This document shows, in pieces, positions 16,724 to 24,317 of a stretch of DNA of 64,000 bases. This stretch comes from Geomonas agri (GTDB lineage Bacteria; Desulfobacterota; Desulfuromonadia; Geobacterales; Geobacteraceae), in assembly GCF_020179605.1 (NCBI RefSeq), contig NZ_JAINZO010000001.1, positions 496,001-560,000 of the forward strand, given 5' to 3'. A program made the translations under genes and the position numbers. The notes beneath the pieces are model-generated. The model was given only the letters and a program-made list of their open reading frames with translations. It did no database searches and was not told the DNA's origin. Each line of letters starts with the position of its first letter. The first letter of the stretch is position 1.

Positions 16724-17797
16724 CTACGGGTTGAGAAACTTGGCAACGCGGTTGGCGGCGTTGGCGGCAAGGTTGCCGTAATAGAACGGGAAGTCATAGC
16801 TGTGATAAAAGCCGGGTGCGATAGGGCTCGGGCGCTTGAACGTTGCCGGGTCGACGGTAGAACAAAGGAGCACGCTTGTTGCGGAATTGGGGTCAAGAGC
16901 GCTCGTGACCGGGTTTATTGTGGCGACTTGCGCATCGGCATAGCCGGTTATGGTCTGCACGGGGACTACAACATCCCCCTCGTAAAACGGGGCCGGTGCA
17001 GATGCATCGAACAGGCGCAGCGAGCCGACATTGTCTGCGGCTGGTGCCGTTGCTGCCGTTCTGGTCCAGGAGATCGGGTTGATTGCCATGGCACCCGGGA
17101 AGACCACGGGGTTCCTGCCCGTAAAGGAAGGGCTTTGGGTGTTGTACGAGATGATCACACCGGTATCATCCGGCCCCTGGGCGAATTTCAAATGGGGATT
17201 GCGGTCGAAATAGTCAGGAGTGAAGGACCAGCCGATGGCGTAGGCGGCAATCATCCTCTGATAGACGTCGGGATGGGCTTTCATGTAGTTTTGCAGCAGG
17301 AGCGCGACTACCGTTGACCCCTGGGAATGACTCACCAGAATGAACGGCCGGTTGTTGTTGTAGTTTTTGATGTAGTAATCGAACGCTGCGGTGACGTCCG
17401 TGGCCGGTGTCCCGCCAATAAAATCATAGACAGCGTCTGTAGTCGGCAAAGCCAGGGTGTAGAGGGCGTCCGCCTGGCGATAGTAGGGGGCATAGATGTT
17501 GCCGACAGTGGCAAAGGCGGTCGCATTTTTCTGAAAGGAATATTTGGCACCGGTCATCATCATGGCGTCATCTATTTCGCTGATAAGCGGCCCGCCCGGG
17601 CTTGCCGAATATGCAGTCGGATAGACGTAGAAGACATCGACGTTTTTGGGGGCATCAAGCTGGGAAGGCAAGGACAGCCAACTGCTAGCCTTTGCATAGT
17701 CGATGGCCACGGGACCGGAATTGTCACTCCCGCATCCGGCAACGACAAGACAGGTCGAAAGGACTGCGAACAACACAACAAACAATCTGATCTTCAT
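16724..17797 (-). CDS. DUF3089 lipoprotein, alpha/beta-hydrolase lipase-like
   Basis: A 357-residue protein with a lipoprotein signal (LSTCLVVAGCGSD, Cys at 22). The body matches DUF3089: VDVFYVYPTAY near residue 55, APYYRQADALYTL, then VSHSQGSTVVALLLQNY, which carries the GxSxG-like serine nucleophile (SHSQG), and a C-terminal GFYHSYDFPFYYGNLAANA with the probable catalytic His. Members are predicted esterases or lipases with unproven substrates. The gene follows the small Os1348-like gene by 95 bases and belongs to the co-directional cluster under the sigma-54 promoter at 18193-18207. Confidence 0.8.
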   Translation of the reverse strand: MKIRLFVVLFAVLSTCLVVAGCGSDNSGPVAIDYAKASSWLSLPSQLDAPKNVDVFYVYPTAYSASPGGPLISEIDDAMMMTGAKYSFQKNATAFATVGNIYAPYYRQADALYTLALPTTDAVYDFIGGTPATDVTAAFDYYIKNYNNNRPFILVSHSQGSTVVALLLQNYMKAHPDVYQRMIAAYAIGWSFTPDYFDRNPHLKFAQGPDDTGVIISYNTQSPSFTGRNPVVFPGAMAINPISWTRTAATAPAADNVGSLRLFDASAPAPFYEGDVVVPVQTITGYADAQVATINPVTSALDPNSATSVLLCSTVDPATFKRPSPIAPGFYHSYDFPFYYGNLAANAANRVAKFLNP

Positions 17798-17892
17798 GTG
17801 ATCCCCCTATAATCTTTTATTTGCCTGCACGCCTTGTATTTTTTACATCAAAGACCCACCGCATCTCCCTGACGCGATATCGTATTCATGCC

Positions 17893-18114
17893 TCACGGAA
17901 GCGGGGTGTCCGCACGACACAGCCCGGGATTAATCCTGGCTGCAAGGGCGCTAATCCCCTTCAGCTCAAGTTCCGACAAAAACCGCAGCTCAGCGGGGGA
18001 CAGACTATAGCCTTGCTGCACACATGCCTCCTCAAGGGAATCACCCACGGCGCGGCGGAACCGTGCATCGGTAATCAGTCGCCCCAGTACTCGCTCAACC
18101 GCATCTTGTGACAT
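17893..18114 (-). CDS. Os1348-family NHLP-clan small protein
   Basis: A 73-residue protein beginning MSQDAVERVLGRLITDARFR and continuing with SLEEACVQQGYSLSPAELRF. This is the pattern of the Os1348 family within the nitrile-hydratase-leader-peptide clan, related to RiPP precursor leaders and to the nitrile hydratase alpha subunit N terminus. The tail after LAARINPGLCR is only seven residues, with a single Cys, so a typical core peptide is absent. ATG 18114 has GGAGG 6 bases upstream; the longer frame from 18177 lacks this. It is the first gene after the sigma-54 promoter. No radical SAM or cyclodehydratase gene is nearby, so a RiPP role is unproven. Confidence 0.75.
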   Translation of the reverse strand: MSQDAVERVLGRLITDARFRRAVGDSLEEACVQQGYSLSPAELRFLSELELKGISALAARINPGLCRADTPLP

Positions 18115-18136
18115 TGCTACCTCCGGCCCTGACGCT

Positions 18137-18154
18137 CTGTCCGAAACGGGACAG
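18137..18154. promoter_or_regulatory. Operator palindrome 1 (TGTCC-N6-GGACA family)
   Basis: CTGTCC-GAAACG-GGACAG, a perfect 6-bp inverted repeat between the sigma-54 promoter and the Os1348-like gene, in the predicted 5' leader. Confidence 0.7.
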
Positions 18155-18192
18155 ATTTGTTCGTTGCGAAGAACCATTACACATTAGGAGAG

Positions 18193-18207
18193 GCGAGTTT
18201 TGTGCCA
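18193..18207 (-). promoter_or_regulatory. Sigma-54 (-24/-12) promoter of the nine-gene cluster
   Basis: On the minus strand the sequence is TGGCACAAAACTCGC, with GG and GC separated by exactly 10 bases as sigma-54 requires. The -24 half is perfect and the -12 half differs from TTGC by one base. The start codon of the first cluster gene lies about 80 bases downstream. Confidence 0.65.
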
Positions 18208-18258
18208 GACGAAATAACGCTGAATTTCAGTGAGTTATGGAAATACGATAGAGGGGGC

Positions 18259-18276
18259 TTGTCCCGGGCTGGACAA
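18259..18276. promoter_or_regulatory. Operator palindrome 2, enhancer-like
   Basis: TTGTCC-CGGGCT-GGACAA, a perfect 6-bp inverted repeat about 50 bases upstream of the -24 element, where a sigma-54 activator would bind. Confidence 0.7.
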
Positions 18277-18277
18277 G

Positions 18278-18295
18278 TTGTCCGAAATTGGACAG
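18278..18295. promoter_or_regulatory. Operator palindrome 3, enhancer-like
   Basis: TTGTCC-GAAATT-GGACAG, centred 19 bp from palindrome 2, so two dimers could bind almost on the same helix face. Confidence 0.7.
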
Positions 18296-18310
18296 CTGCG
18301 GATGATGAGG

Positions 18311-19669
18311 TCAGTAGAAAAGCTTCCGGGAGGCTTTCAACAGGCGTGCGGCGGAGGATTTGTTGTCCTTGCACTGCTCCAGCGCCCACGCCATCACCTG
18401 TGCGTTGACGGCATCCAACGAGAAATCTTCGGGTGAGAAGTTGAAATTGAGGCAGACCCGGTCATCGGCAGGGCCGTGATGAAAAGTTGGGGGCTCTTTG
18501 TGCAGACGTAGATGTTCGGGCTGGATCAGTTCGCCGTTGGTGACGATGCAGGCATATTCAAGCATGTTGCGCAGCTCCCGCACGTTGCCGGGCCAGTCAT
18601 GGGCAAGCATCAGGTCGAGGGCAGTCCGGGAGAGGCCGGGGAGCGATTTCCCCTGATGTTTCCGGAAACTGTTCAGTAAATGTTCCGAAAGCTGCGGAAT
18701 GTCCTCGCGGCGTTCGCGCAGGGGTGGGATGGTGATCGGGAAGATATTCAGCCGATGGTAGAGATCCCGCCGGAAGGTTCCCTGGTTGCAGCATTCATCC
18801 AGGTCGCGATGGGTAGCAACGATGATCCTGAAGTCGGCGGTCACCTGCCGGTCGGAACCGACCTTCTCGTACACCCTCTCCTCCAAAAGACGCAGCAGCT
18901 TGGGCTGGAGCGACAGCGGCATGTCGCCGATCTCGTCCAAAAACAGGGTGCCTCCCTGTGCCCGGCTGCACTTCCCCTCGCGCTCGCGGTCGGCACCGGT
19001 GAAGGCGCCCTTCACGTGGCCGAACAGCTCGCTTTCCAAAAGGGTTTCCGGAATTGCAGCACAGTTGACGGCTACGAAACTGGCCATGGTCTGTCCGGTG
19101 CCCACATGGATGGCCCGGGCCAGCACCTCTTTCCCCACTCCGCTTTCTCCATGGATGGAAACGGTGGTGCGGGGCGAAGCGACCACCGTCTTTGCCGCTG
19201 ACAGCGTTTTTCCCATGACAGGGGAGATACTGGTGATGTTTTGAAAACTGTACTTTTCCCGTTCCGAATCGACTATGCGGCCATAGTTATCCCGCAGCCG
19301 GGCACACTCCAAGAGCCTCTCCACCACCACCAGCAGTTCTTCCTGGATGAGCGGTTTCAGCAGGTAGTCATTGGCTCCCTCTTTCATGGCCGCCACAGCG
19401 GTGTCAATGCTGCCATGGGCGGTGATGACCACAAACGGGAGTAGCGGATGACTGCTGCGCACCTGGCGCAGCAATGTCATGCCGTCCATTTCCGGCATAA
19501 CCATGTCGGACAGCACCAGGTCAAAACCGTCCTGCTCCAGCAGCGCCAGGGACTCCCCCCCGCTTGCTGCGCATTCTACCTGGTACCCGGCATCCTCCAG
19601 GTACCCCTTGATCATGAAGCGGTAGCTCTTTTTATCATCGACCACCAGCAACCGTGCACTTGGTTTCAT
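18311..19669 (-). CDS. NtrC-family sigma-54-dependent response regulator
   Basis: A 452-residue activator with a receiver domain (residues 6-120; phospho-Asp in FDLVLSDMVMPEMDG), an AAA+ domain (about 140-375) with GESGVGKEVLAR, the sigma-54 contact motif GAFTGA and LFLDEIGDMP, and a C-terminal Fis-type helix-turn-helix (SLDAVNAQVMAWALEQCKDN, SSAARLL). The start at 19669 is chosen because AAGGAG lies 8 bases before it and its ATG overlaps the kinase stop as ATGA; a GTG 9 bases upstream is possible. The TGTCC-N6-GGACA palindromes just downstream are its likely binding sites, with the next nine genes as targets. Confidence 0.92.
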   Translation of the reverse strand: MKPSARLLVVDDKKSYRFMIKGYLEDAGYQVECAASGGESLALLEQDGFDLVLSDMVMPEMDGMTLLRQVRSSHPLLPFVVITAHGSIDTAVAAMKEGANDYLLKPLIQEELLVVVERLLECARLRDNYGRIVDSEREKYSFQNITSISPVMGKTLSAAKTVVASPRTTVSIHGESGVGKEVLARAIHVGTGQTMASFVAVNCAAIPETLLESELFGHVKGAFTGADREREGKCSRAQGGTLFLDEIGDMPLSLQPKLLRLLEERVYEKVGSDRQVTADFRIIVATHRDLDECCNQGTFRRDLYHRLNIFPITIPPLRERREDIPQLSEHLLNSFRKHQGKSLPGLSRTALDLMLAHDWPGNVRELRNMLEYACIVTNGELIQPEHLRLHKEPPTFHHGPADDRVCLNFNFSPEDFSLDAVNAQVMAWALEQCKDNKSSAARLLKASRKLFY

Positions 19670-21633
19670 GGTGCGCACTCCTTCCCCAATCCGGCTGGTA
19701 ATTGTTCCATTACCAGCCTTAGCTGTTCAGGACTGGCAGAGAGGGCGTTGTGTTGCAGCCAGGACGCCAGCTCTGCCGGTTTCCGGTCGGCAAGGTGCCC
19801 GCACAAACCTTTCAGGGTGTGGGCGGCCCGGCCAAGACTATTGCGATCGTCGTTCCCAAGGGCGGTCTGCAGAATTTCCAGTTCATCGTCGATGTCGGCC
19901 AGCAGCATCTCACGATACTGCCGCGCACGCTCGGGGTTGTTGTTCAGGTCACTGCAGGTTTGCCTGTTCAAGAGCTGCTCCCCACCGATTTGCGAGATGG
20001 TTCTTTCACACTGATCATGCATGGCCTTGGCCAGTTGTTCGGGGACAACCGGTTTGGGCAGCACCGCGTTGATGCCGACCTCCAGGCAGGCTTCGAAGGT
20101 GGCCGCTTCGACATCGGCGGTAATGGCGATGATCGGAACGGGTGCCTGCCGTCCCTCCTGCTCACGGCCCCTGATCCGGCGGGCGACCTCCATGCCGTCC
20201 ATGTCAGGCATGCGGATATCCATCAGGACCAGGTCAAAAGGTCGCTGTTCCAAAAACTTAAGCCCCTGCGACCCGTTATCCGCCAATACAACCTGTTGCC
20301 CCCAGCTGGACAAAATATCCCCCAGCAGCCGGCGGTTGAATTCGTTATCCTCAATAACCAGCACCGAGCCCGAAACCAGGTCGACGGGGTTTGGGGGCTC
20401 ATCGGACAATGGTTCGGCTTCGCGCAAAGGCAACTCGACTAAAAAAGAGCTCCCGGCGCCGTGTCGGCTATTCACGGTGATACGCCCCCGCATCATTTCG
20501 ACCAGGCTGTGCACGATGGCCAACCCGAGCCCGCTGCCGCCGAATTTGCGGCTGATCGTCGCATCGAGCTGCCGGAACGGTTTAAAAAGATGGGAACGGG
20601 CAGCTTCGGGAATGCCGATGCCGGTGTCCCTCACCTCAAAACGAACCAGCGGCTCCCCGGCTGTCAAGATACGATCGGACGAGCTGACGACGAAGCCAAC
20701 CTCACCGCTATTGGTGAACTTGACGGCGTTGGCAAGGAGGTTGGCCAGGATCTGACGCAGGCGGACGGGGTCACCAAAGCCCCACTCCGGAAGCCCATCG
20801 GCCATTACGGTCCGGAAAGCCAAACCTTTCTGCTCCGCCAGAGGGCGATACTGTTCTTCCAGCCCGCCTGCCAGCTGACGCAGATTGAACGGCACCGCTT
20901 CGAGCTCCATGTGTCCGGCCTCGATTTTGCTCATATCCAGAATGTCGTTGACCAGTTCCATAAGGGAGCGGGACGATTGCTCGAGGATTGCATGGTACTG
21001 TTCCAGTTTGACGGGATCGGTCGTAGTGCGAACCAGGCTGCTAAATCCCACCAGGGCGTTCAATGGGGTACGGATCTCATGGCTGACGGTGGCCAGAAAC
21101 TGGCTTTTTGCACGGCTGGCGGCTTCCGCGGCTTTCTTTGCCTCCGAAAGTTGTATCGTTCGCTCTGCGACCTGCTCCTCCAGCAGCTGATTGCGTTCCG
21201 TGAGTTCCTGCAGCGGATAGACTTCGCCGGCACGGGCCATGCCATCGGGAAGTGATATGCTGCTGTGGCAGATTTTCCAGCCGAAGGCTTCCTTGCGGAA
21301 AATCAGTACCAGACGGGCTACCGTCCGTGACAGGACGTGATCTTCAATGGGCAGGTGAAGCGTGGAAAAGGCGGTGGTAACGGCGATGGTGTCTGACAAG
21401 GATTGGATAGCCAGGTCTTTAAGCTCGATCCTGAGCGGATCTTTAACCTGGGCGAAATCCTTACGGGTGATCGCGACCCATTCCTCCCGGTCTTTGATCA
21501 GCTTATCCCCCCCCCCGGTAAACCCGGAAAAGTTCTTGCTGAATAAGGTTGTCAGCCGATCATCGCGGGACGCATACATCCGCTGGTAATCGTCAAACAG
21601 CTGCCGGATTTCTTCATGGTCAATTGCATCCAT
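19666..21633 (-). CDS. Cytoplasmic hybrid sensor histidine kinase with NTF2-like input, REC and Hpt domains
   Basis: The 655-residue protein has no membrane segment. The first 140 residues (MDAIDHEEIRQLFDDYQRMY, WVAITRKDFAQVKD, FGWKICHSSISLP) look like an NTF2/SnoaL-type fold, an uncommon kinase input. Then come a coiled linker, HisKA (FLATVSHEIRTPLNALVGFS), HATPase (DTGIGIPEAARSHLF, GGSGLGLAIVHSLVEMM), a receiver (FDLVLMDIRMPDMDG) and an Hpt domain (AAHTLKGLCGHLAD). The full His-Asp-His set suggests an internal phosphorelay to the NtrC-type regulator encoded next, with which it overlaps by ATGA. ATG 21633 follows AAGAAGGG; the longer frame to 21696 is less likely. Confidence 0.9.
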   Translation of the reverse strand: MDAIDHEEIRQLFDDYQRMYASRDDRLTTLFSKNFSGFTGGGDKLIKDREEWVAITRKDFAQVKDPLRIELKDLAIQSLSDTIAVTTAFSTLHLPIEDHVLSRTVARLVLIFRKEAFGWKICHSSISLPDGMARAGEVYPLQELTERNQLLEEQVAERTIQLSEAKKAAEAASRAKSQFLATVSHEIRTPLNALVGFSSLVRTTTDPVKLEQYHAILEQSSRSLMELVNDILDMSKIEAGHMELEAVPFNLRQLAGGLEEQYRPLAEQKGLAFRTVMADGLPEWGFGDPVRLRQILANLLANAVKFTNSGEVGFVVSSSDRILTAGEPLVRFEVRDTGIGIPEAARSHLFKPFRQLDATISRKFGGSGLGLAIVHSLVEMMRGRITVNSRHGAGSSFLVELPLREAEPLSDEPPNPVDLVSGSVLVIEDNEFNRRLLGDILSSWGQQVVLADNGSQGLKFLEQRPFDLVLMDIRMPDMDGMEVARRIRGREQEGRQAPVPIIAITADVEAATFEACLEVGINAVLPKPVVPEQLAKAMHDQCERTISQIGGEQLLNRQTCSDLNNNPERARQYREMLLADIDDELEILQTALGNDDRNSLGRAAHTLKGLCGHLADRKPAELASWLQHNALSASPEQLRLVMEQLPAGLGKECAP

Positions 21634-21877
21634 TGAGCACGCCCTTCTTATAGGTACTTTTGAGACAAACACCTTGGGATCAGCGGTTCGTCTCAAGCCG
21701 TCTTATCGACAGCTCAGTCAGTTATCTTGAAAAGTATCTATGAGGTTTTACGCGCAGGTGGAAAGACATGGCTAGAGCCTCAAACAGTCGAGGCTGGCAG
21801 GGATCAGTTGAAAGACCGGCAGCGGGTTTTGTGGATTCTGTTGGTAAAGGGTTACTGATCGGGAGCGGAAGAAAAAA

Positions 21878-21900
21878 GGGGCGAATGATTATTCGCCCCT
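21878..21900 (-). terminator. Dispersed palindrome, copy C, serving as terminator for tRNA-Sec
   Basis: GGGGCGAAT and its inverse complement form a hairpin. Read on the minus strand it is followed by TTTTTTC, so it should end the tRNA-Sec transcript. Same element family as at 6831, 8103 and 59711. Confidence 0.65.
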
Positions 21901-21920
21901 TTGGGATCTGCAGATGGAGA

Positions 21921-22018
21921 TGGCGGAAGCACATGGGAATCGAACCCACCTGGGAAGTTTCTCACCCCCCACACCGGTTTTGAAGACCGGGCCGCCCACC
22001 AGCGACGGTGGTGCTTCC
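21921..22018 (-). tRNA. selC: tRNA-Sec (UCA anticodon)
   Basis: Read on the minus strand: 8-bp acceptor stem GGAAGCAC / GTGCTTCC, discriminator G and encoded CCA, anticodon arm CCGGTCTTCAAAACCGG with TCA, a long variable arm, and TGGGTTCGATTCCCA in the T arm. The 98-base length and extra-long acceptor and variable arms are those of selenocysteine tRNA. The cell therefore reads some UGA codons as Sec. The other sel genes are outside this window; mnmH, another selenium gene, is at 58616. Confidence 0.95.
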
Positions 22019-22266
22019 TCATTCGTTCTCTCGTGGCACTTGTTTAAAGCATCTCCAACAGTTAGTCAATATGTTAAATCATATACTAAGCTGCCGCCTC
22101 TCATCTGACCTCTCCTCATAATCTCTCTAATATTTGTTCGCAGCCACAAATGTTGCTGTTATTGCCTACAGTTACCGCCCTGTCACTACCCGGCGCGCCC
22201 TTGACAAACTATCGTGATTTCTGTATAGCATGGCATGCTTAACCACCCAATCTCTGAGGGGGAAAA

Positions 22267-22599
22267 ATGATCCTGCTTGCCAACATCCTCTTGGCCCTTG
22301 CGAAGATCGTCGAGTTGGCCAGTGGTCTTTTAACCATCTACAAGTACATACTGCTCGCCAGCGTCATCATCTCCTGGATCAACGCCGATCCTTACAACCC
22401 CATCGTCAACTTCATCTACCGCGTAACTGAGCCGGCCCTGCGCCGCATCCGTCGCTACATGCCGGACACCGGCATGCTTGACCTCTCACCACTGGTCCTG
22501 TTCGCCCTCATCTACCTGGTTCAGATCATCGTCTTCGACACCGCCTACACCTACCTGATGATCCTTAGCACCCAGCTCAAAGGAGGGGGAACCCTGTGA
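22267..22599 (+). CDS. YggT family membrane protein
   Basis: A 110-residue protein with two hydrophobic hairpin regions, ILLANILLALAKIVELASGL and a C-terminal LSPLVLFALIYLVQIIVF. Between them is the family signature ISWINADPYNPIVNFIYRVT followed by EPALRRIRRYMP. YggT proteins are small inner-membrane proteins linked to division or osmotic shock responses in other bacteria. GAGGGGGAAAA precedes the ATG. It overlaps the next gene (DivIVA-like) by 4 bases and heads a compact operon of YggT, DivIVA, DUF167 and CBS genes, a common arrangement. Confidence 0.9.
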   Translation: MILLANILLALAKIVELASGLLTIYKYILLASVIISWINADPYNPIVNFIYRVTEPALRRIRRYMPDTGMLDLSPLVLFALIYLVQIIVFDTAYTYLMILSTQLKGGGTL

Positions 22600-23042
22600 A
22601 AATCACCCCGATGGATATCCAGCAGCAGCAGTTCAAGGGGAAGATGCTCGGCGGGCTCGATCCCGAGGACGTGGATGCTTTCCTGCAGCAGGTGGCGGGC
22701 GAGATGGAGGAGCTGATCAGGGAGAACAACGACCTGAAGGAGCGCCTGAACCGTAACGCCACCCAGATGTCCGAGATGGAGGCCCGCGAGGCCCAGCTGC
22801 GCGAGACCATGCTGGCGGCCCAGCGCATCACCGAGGAGATGAAGGCGAACGCCCAGAAAGAGGCGCACCTGATGATCTCCGAGGCGGAGCTCAAGGGGGA
22901 GCGCATCGTCGCTGACGCCGAGAACAAGCTGGTGCAGCTTAATAACCAGATCCAGGACCTGAAAAGGGACAAGCTCCAGTTCGAGACCGGCTTCAGGAAC
23001 CTCCTGGACACCTACTACAAGCTGCTCGCCCTGGATAAATAA
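22596..23042 (+). CDS. DivIVA domain-containing protein
   Basis: A 148-residue coiled-coil protein. It begins with the DivIVA signature ITPMDIQQQQFKGKMLGGLD followed by EDVDAFLQQVAGEMEELI, then a long heptad-rich helix. DivIVA-like proteins bind curved membrane and recruit division or polarity factors. GTG start at 22596 inside GTGA overlap with the YggT stop and with AGGAGGGGG upstream, so translation is coupled. The stop overlaps the start of the DUF167 gene in TAATG. Confidence 0.9.
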   Translation: MKITPMDIQQQQFKGKMLGGLDPEDVDAFLQQVAGEMEELIRENNDLKERLNRNATQMSEMEAREAQLRETMLAAQRITEEMKANAQKEAHLMISEAELKGERIVADAENKLVQLNNQIQDLKRDKLQFETGFRNLLDTYYKLLALDK

Positions 23043-23356
23043 TGAGCCAAGAGTTGGTACGGGTAACGCAGACGCCGGAAGGGCTCCTCTTCACGGTGCA
23101 CGTGCAGCCGCGCGCGTCACGTAGCGAGATCTGTGGCCCCAAGGACGGCGAGCTGAGAGTCAGGCTCACCTCGCCGCCGGTGGACGACGCGGCCAACAAG
23201 CAGTGCGTGGAACTGATCGCCAAGAGTCTTGGGATCGCCAAGTCAAAGGTGAGCATCAAGTCCGGGGCCAAGTCCCGGCACAAGGTAGTGAGGGTGGAGG
23301 GGGTAGAGCAGGATGATCTCGACCCGCTATTCAAAATAAACAAGGAGCATCCATGA
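23042..23356 (+). CDS. DUF167 (YggU) family protein
   Basis: A 104-residue protein with the family pattern FTVHVQPRASRSEICGP, GELRVRLTSPPVDDAANKQC and KSKVSIKSGAKSRHKVVRV. The fold is known but the role is not. It sits between the DivIVA-like and CBS genes, overlapping both by one to four bases, which fixes the start at 23042. Confidence 0.9.
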   Translation: MSQELVRVTQTPEGLLFTVHVQPRASRSEICGPKDGELRVRLTSPPVDDAANKQCVELIAKSLGIAKSKVSIKSGAKSRHKVVRVEGVEQDDLDPLFKINKEHP

Positions 23357-23811
23357 AGGCGAGAGACATTATGGTAACGGACGTGCCGTCCATCACCACC
23401 AAGACCACGGTGGCAGAGGCGGTCCGGATCATGAAGAGCAACTTCGGCGACGAGAGTTTTCTGAACGCGGCGCCGGGCCTGATCGTGGTCAACGAAAGGG
23501 GAGGGCTGGCCGGCATCCTGACGCCGCTCAGCATCATCACGGCCATCATGGACGGCGCGCCGGAAGGAAAATCCGACCCTGCCTTCTTCGGCTCCCTGTG
23601 CGACCGCATCAAGGATCTTCCCATCTCCGTCATCATGGAACACCAGCCCATCTCGGTAACCCAGGACGCCAGCGTCAGCGACGTGGCACGGCTGTTCCTC
23701 ACCCACCGCTTCCAGAGGGTGCCGGTGGTGGACGGCAAGAAGGTGGTAGGCCTCATCTACCGTTCGCGCCTGCTCTTCGCTATTTCCCAGAGTCTGCAGG
23801 TTGCCCCTTGA
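23353..23811 (+). CDS. Tandem CBS-domain protein
   Basis: A 152-residue protein made of two CBS domains: MKARDIMVTDVPSITTKTTV to about residue 65, and VIMEHQPISVTQDASVSDVA to the end with HRFQRVPVVDGKKVVGLIYR. CBS pairs bind adenine nucleotides or similar ligands and regulate partner proteins; no catalytic domain is attached. Its ATG overlaps the DUF167 stop by 4 bases, and it ends the YggT operon. Confidence 0.9.
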   Translation: MKARDIMVTDVPSITTKTTVAEAVRIMKSNFGDESFLNAAPGLIVVNERGGLAGILTPLSIITAIMDGAPEGKSDPAFFGSLCDRIKDLPISVIMEHQPISVTQDASVSDVARLFLTHRFQRVPVVDGKKVVGLIYRSRLLFAISQSLQVAP

Positions 23812-23896
23812 CAAAAAAGGGGGCAGGTCCTTATATTAATCCTGCCCTTAGCCGTCTTATGGCTGGTGTCACAGTTTATTAGGAGGTAGCAAAGAA

Positions 23897-24142
23897 ATGC
23901 CACTTTACGAGTATCAGTGCAAAAGCTGCAATAATACCTTTGAGTTGCGCCAGAAGTTCTCCGACGCACCCGCTTCCGAATGCCCCGCCTGCGGCGGCCC
24001 GGTCGAGAAGCTGATCTCCCAGTCCGGTTTTTCGCTGAAAGGGGGAGGGTGGTACGGCGACGGTTACGGCAGCACCAAGACCGCATCGGCACCCGCGTGC
24101 CCCTCCGGCGGAAGCTGCGCCGGCTGCCCCTCTGCCTCCTGA
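23897..24142 (+). CDS. FmdB family zinc-ribbon protein
   Basis: An 81-residue protein with the FmdB N terminus MPLYEYQCKSCNNTFELRQK and a second Cys pair in CPACGGPVEKLI, forming one zinc ribbon. A Gly/Ser/Cys-rich tail ends with CPSGGSCAGCPSAS. FmdB-like proteins are putative regulators of amidase or formamidase genes; the role here is unknown. AGGAGG lies 10 bases before the ATG and a strong terminator follows. Confidence 0.9.
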   Translation: MPLYEYQCKSCNNTFELRQKFSDAPASECPACGGPVEKLISQSGFSLKGGGWYGDGYGSTKTASAPACPSGGSCAGCPSAS

Positions 24143-24156
24143 TCAAAACCCACCAA

Positions 24157-24183
24157 GGCCCCCGTTCACGGGGGCCTTTTTTT
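24157..24183 (+). terminator. Rho-independent terminator after the FmdB gene
   Basis: Stem GGCCCCCGT / ACGGGGGCC with loop TC, followed by seven T. Confidence 0.9.
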
Positions 24184-24317
24184 GTCCCGTTTTCCGGCAA
24201 AGTCCTTTACAAAGACCCTCTCTTTACTTATTATCGACAACTTAAAACCTGATGCCGGTCGGGCCCGCGCGCCCGCACCGCGCCTGCATATTTCATAGAA
24301 AAGAGGGGTGCACGTTA

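Noticed and set aside
21921..22018. tRNA-Sec as attachment site of an island covering 1-21.9 kb
   Set aside because: The left part looks accessory, but no integrase and no repeated tRNA end were found in the window.
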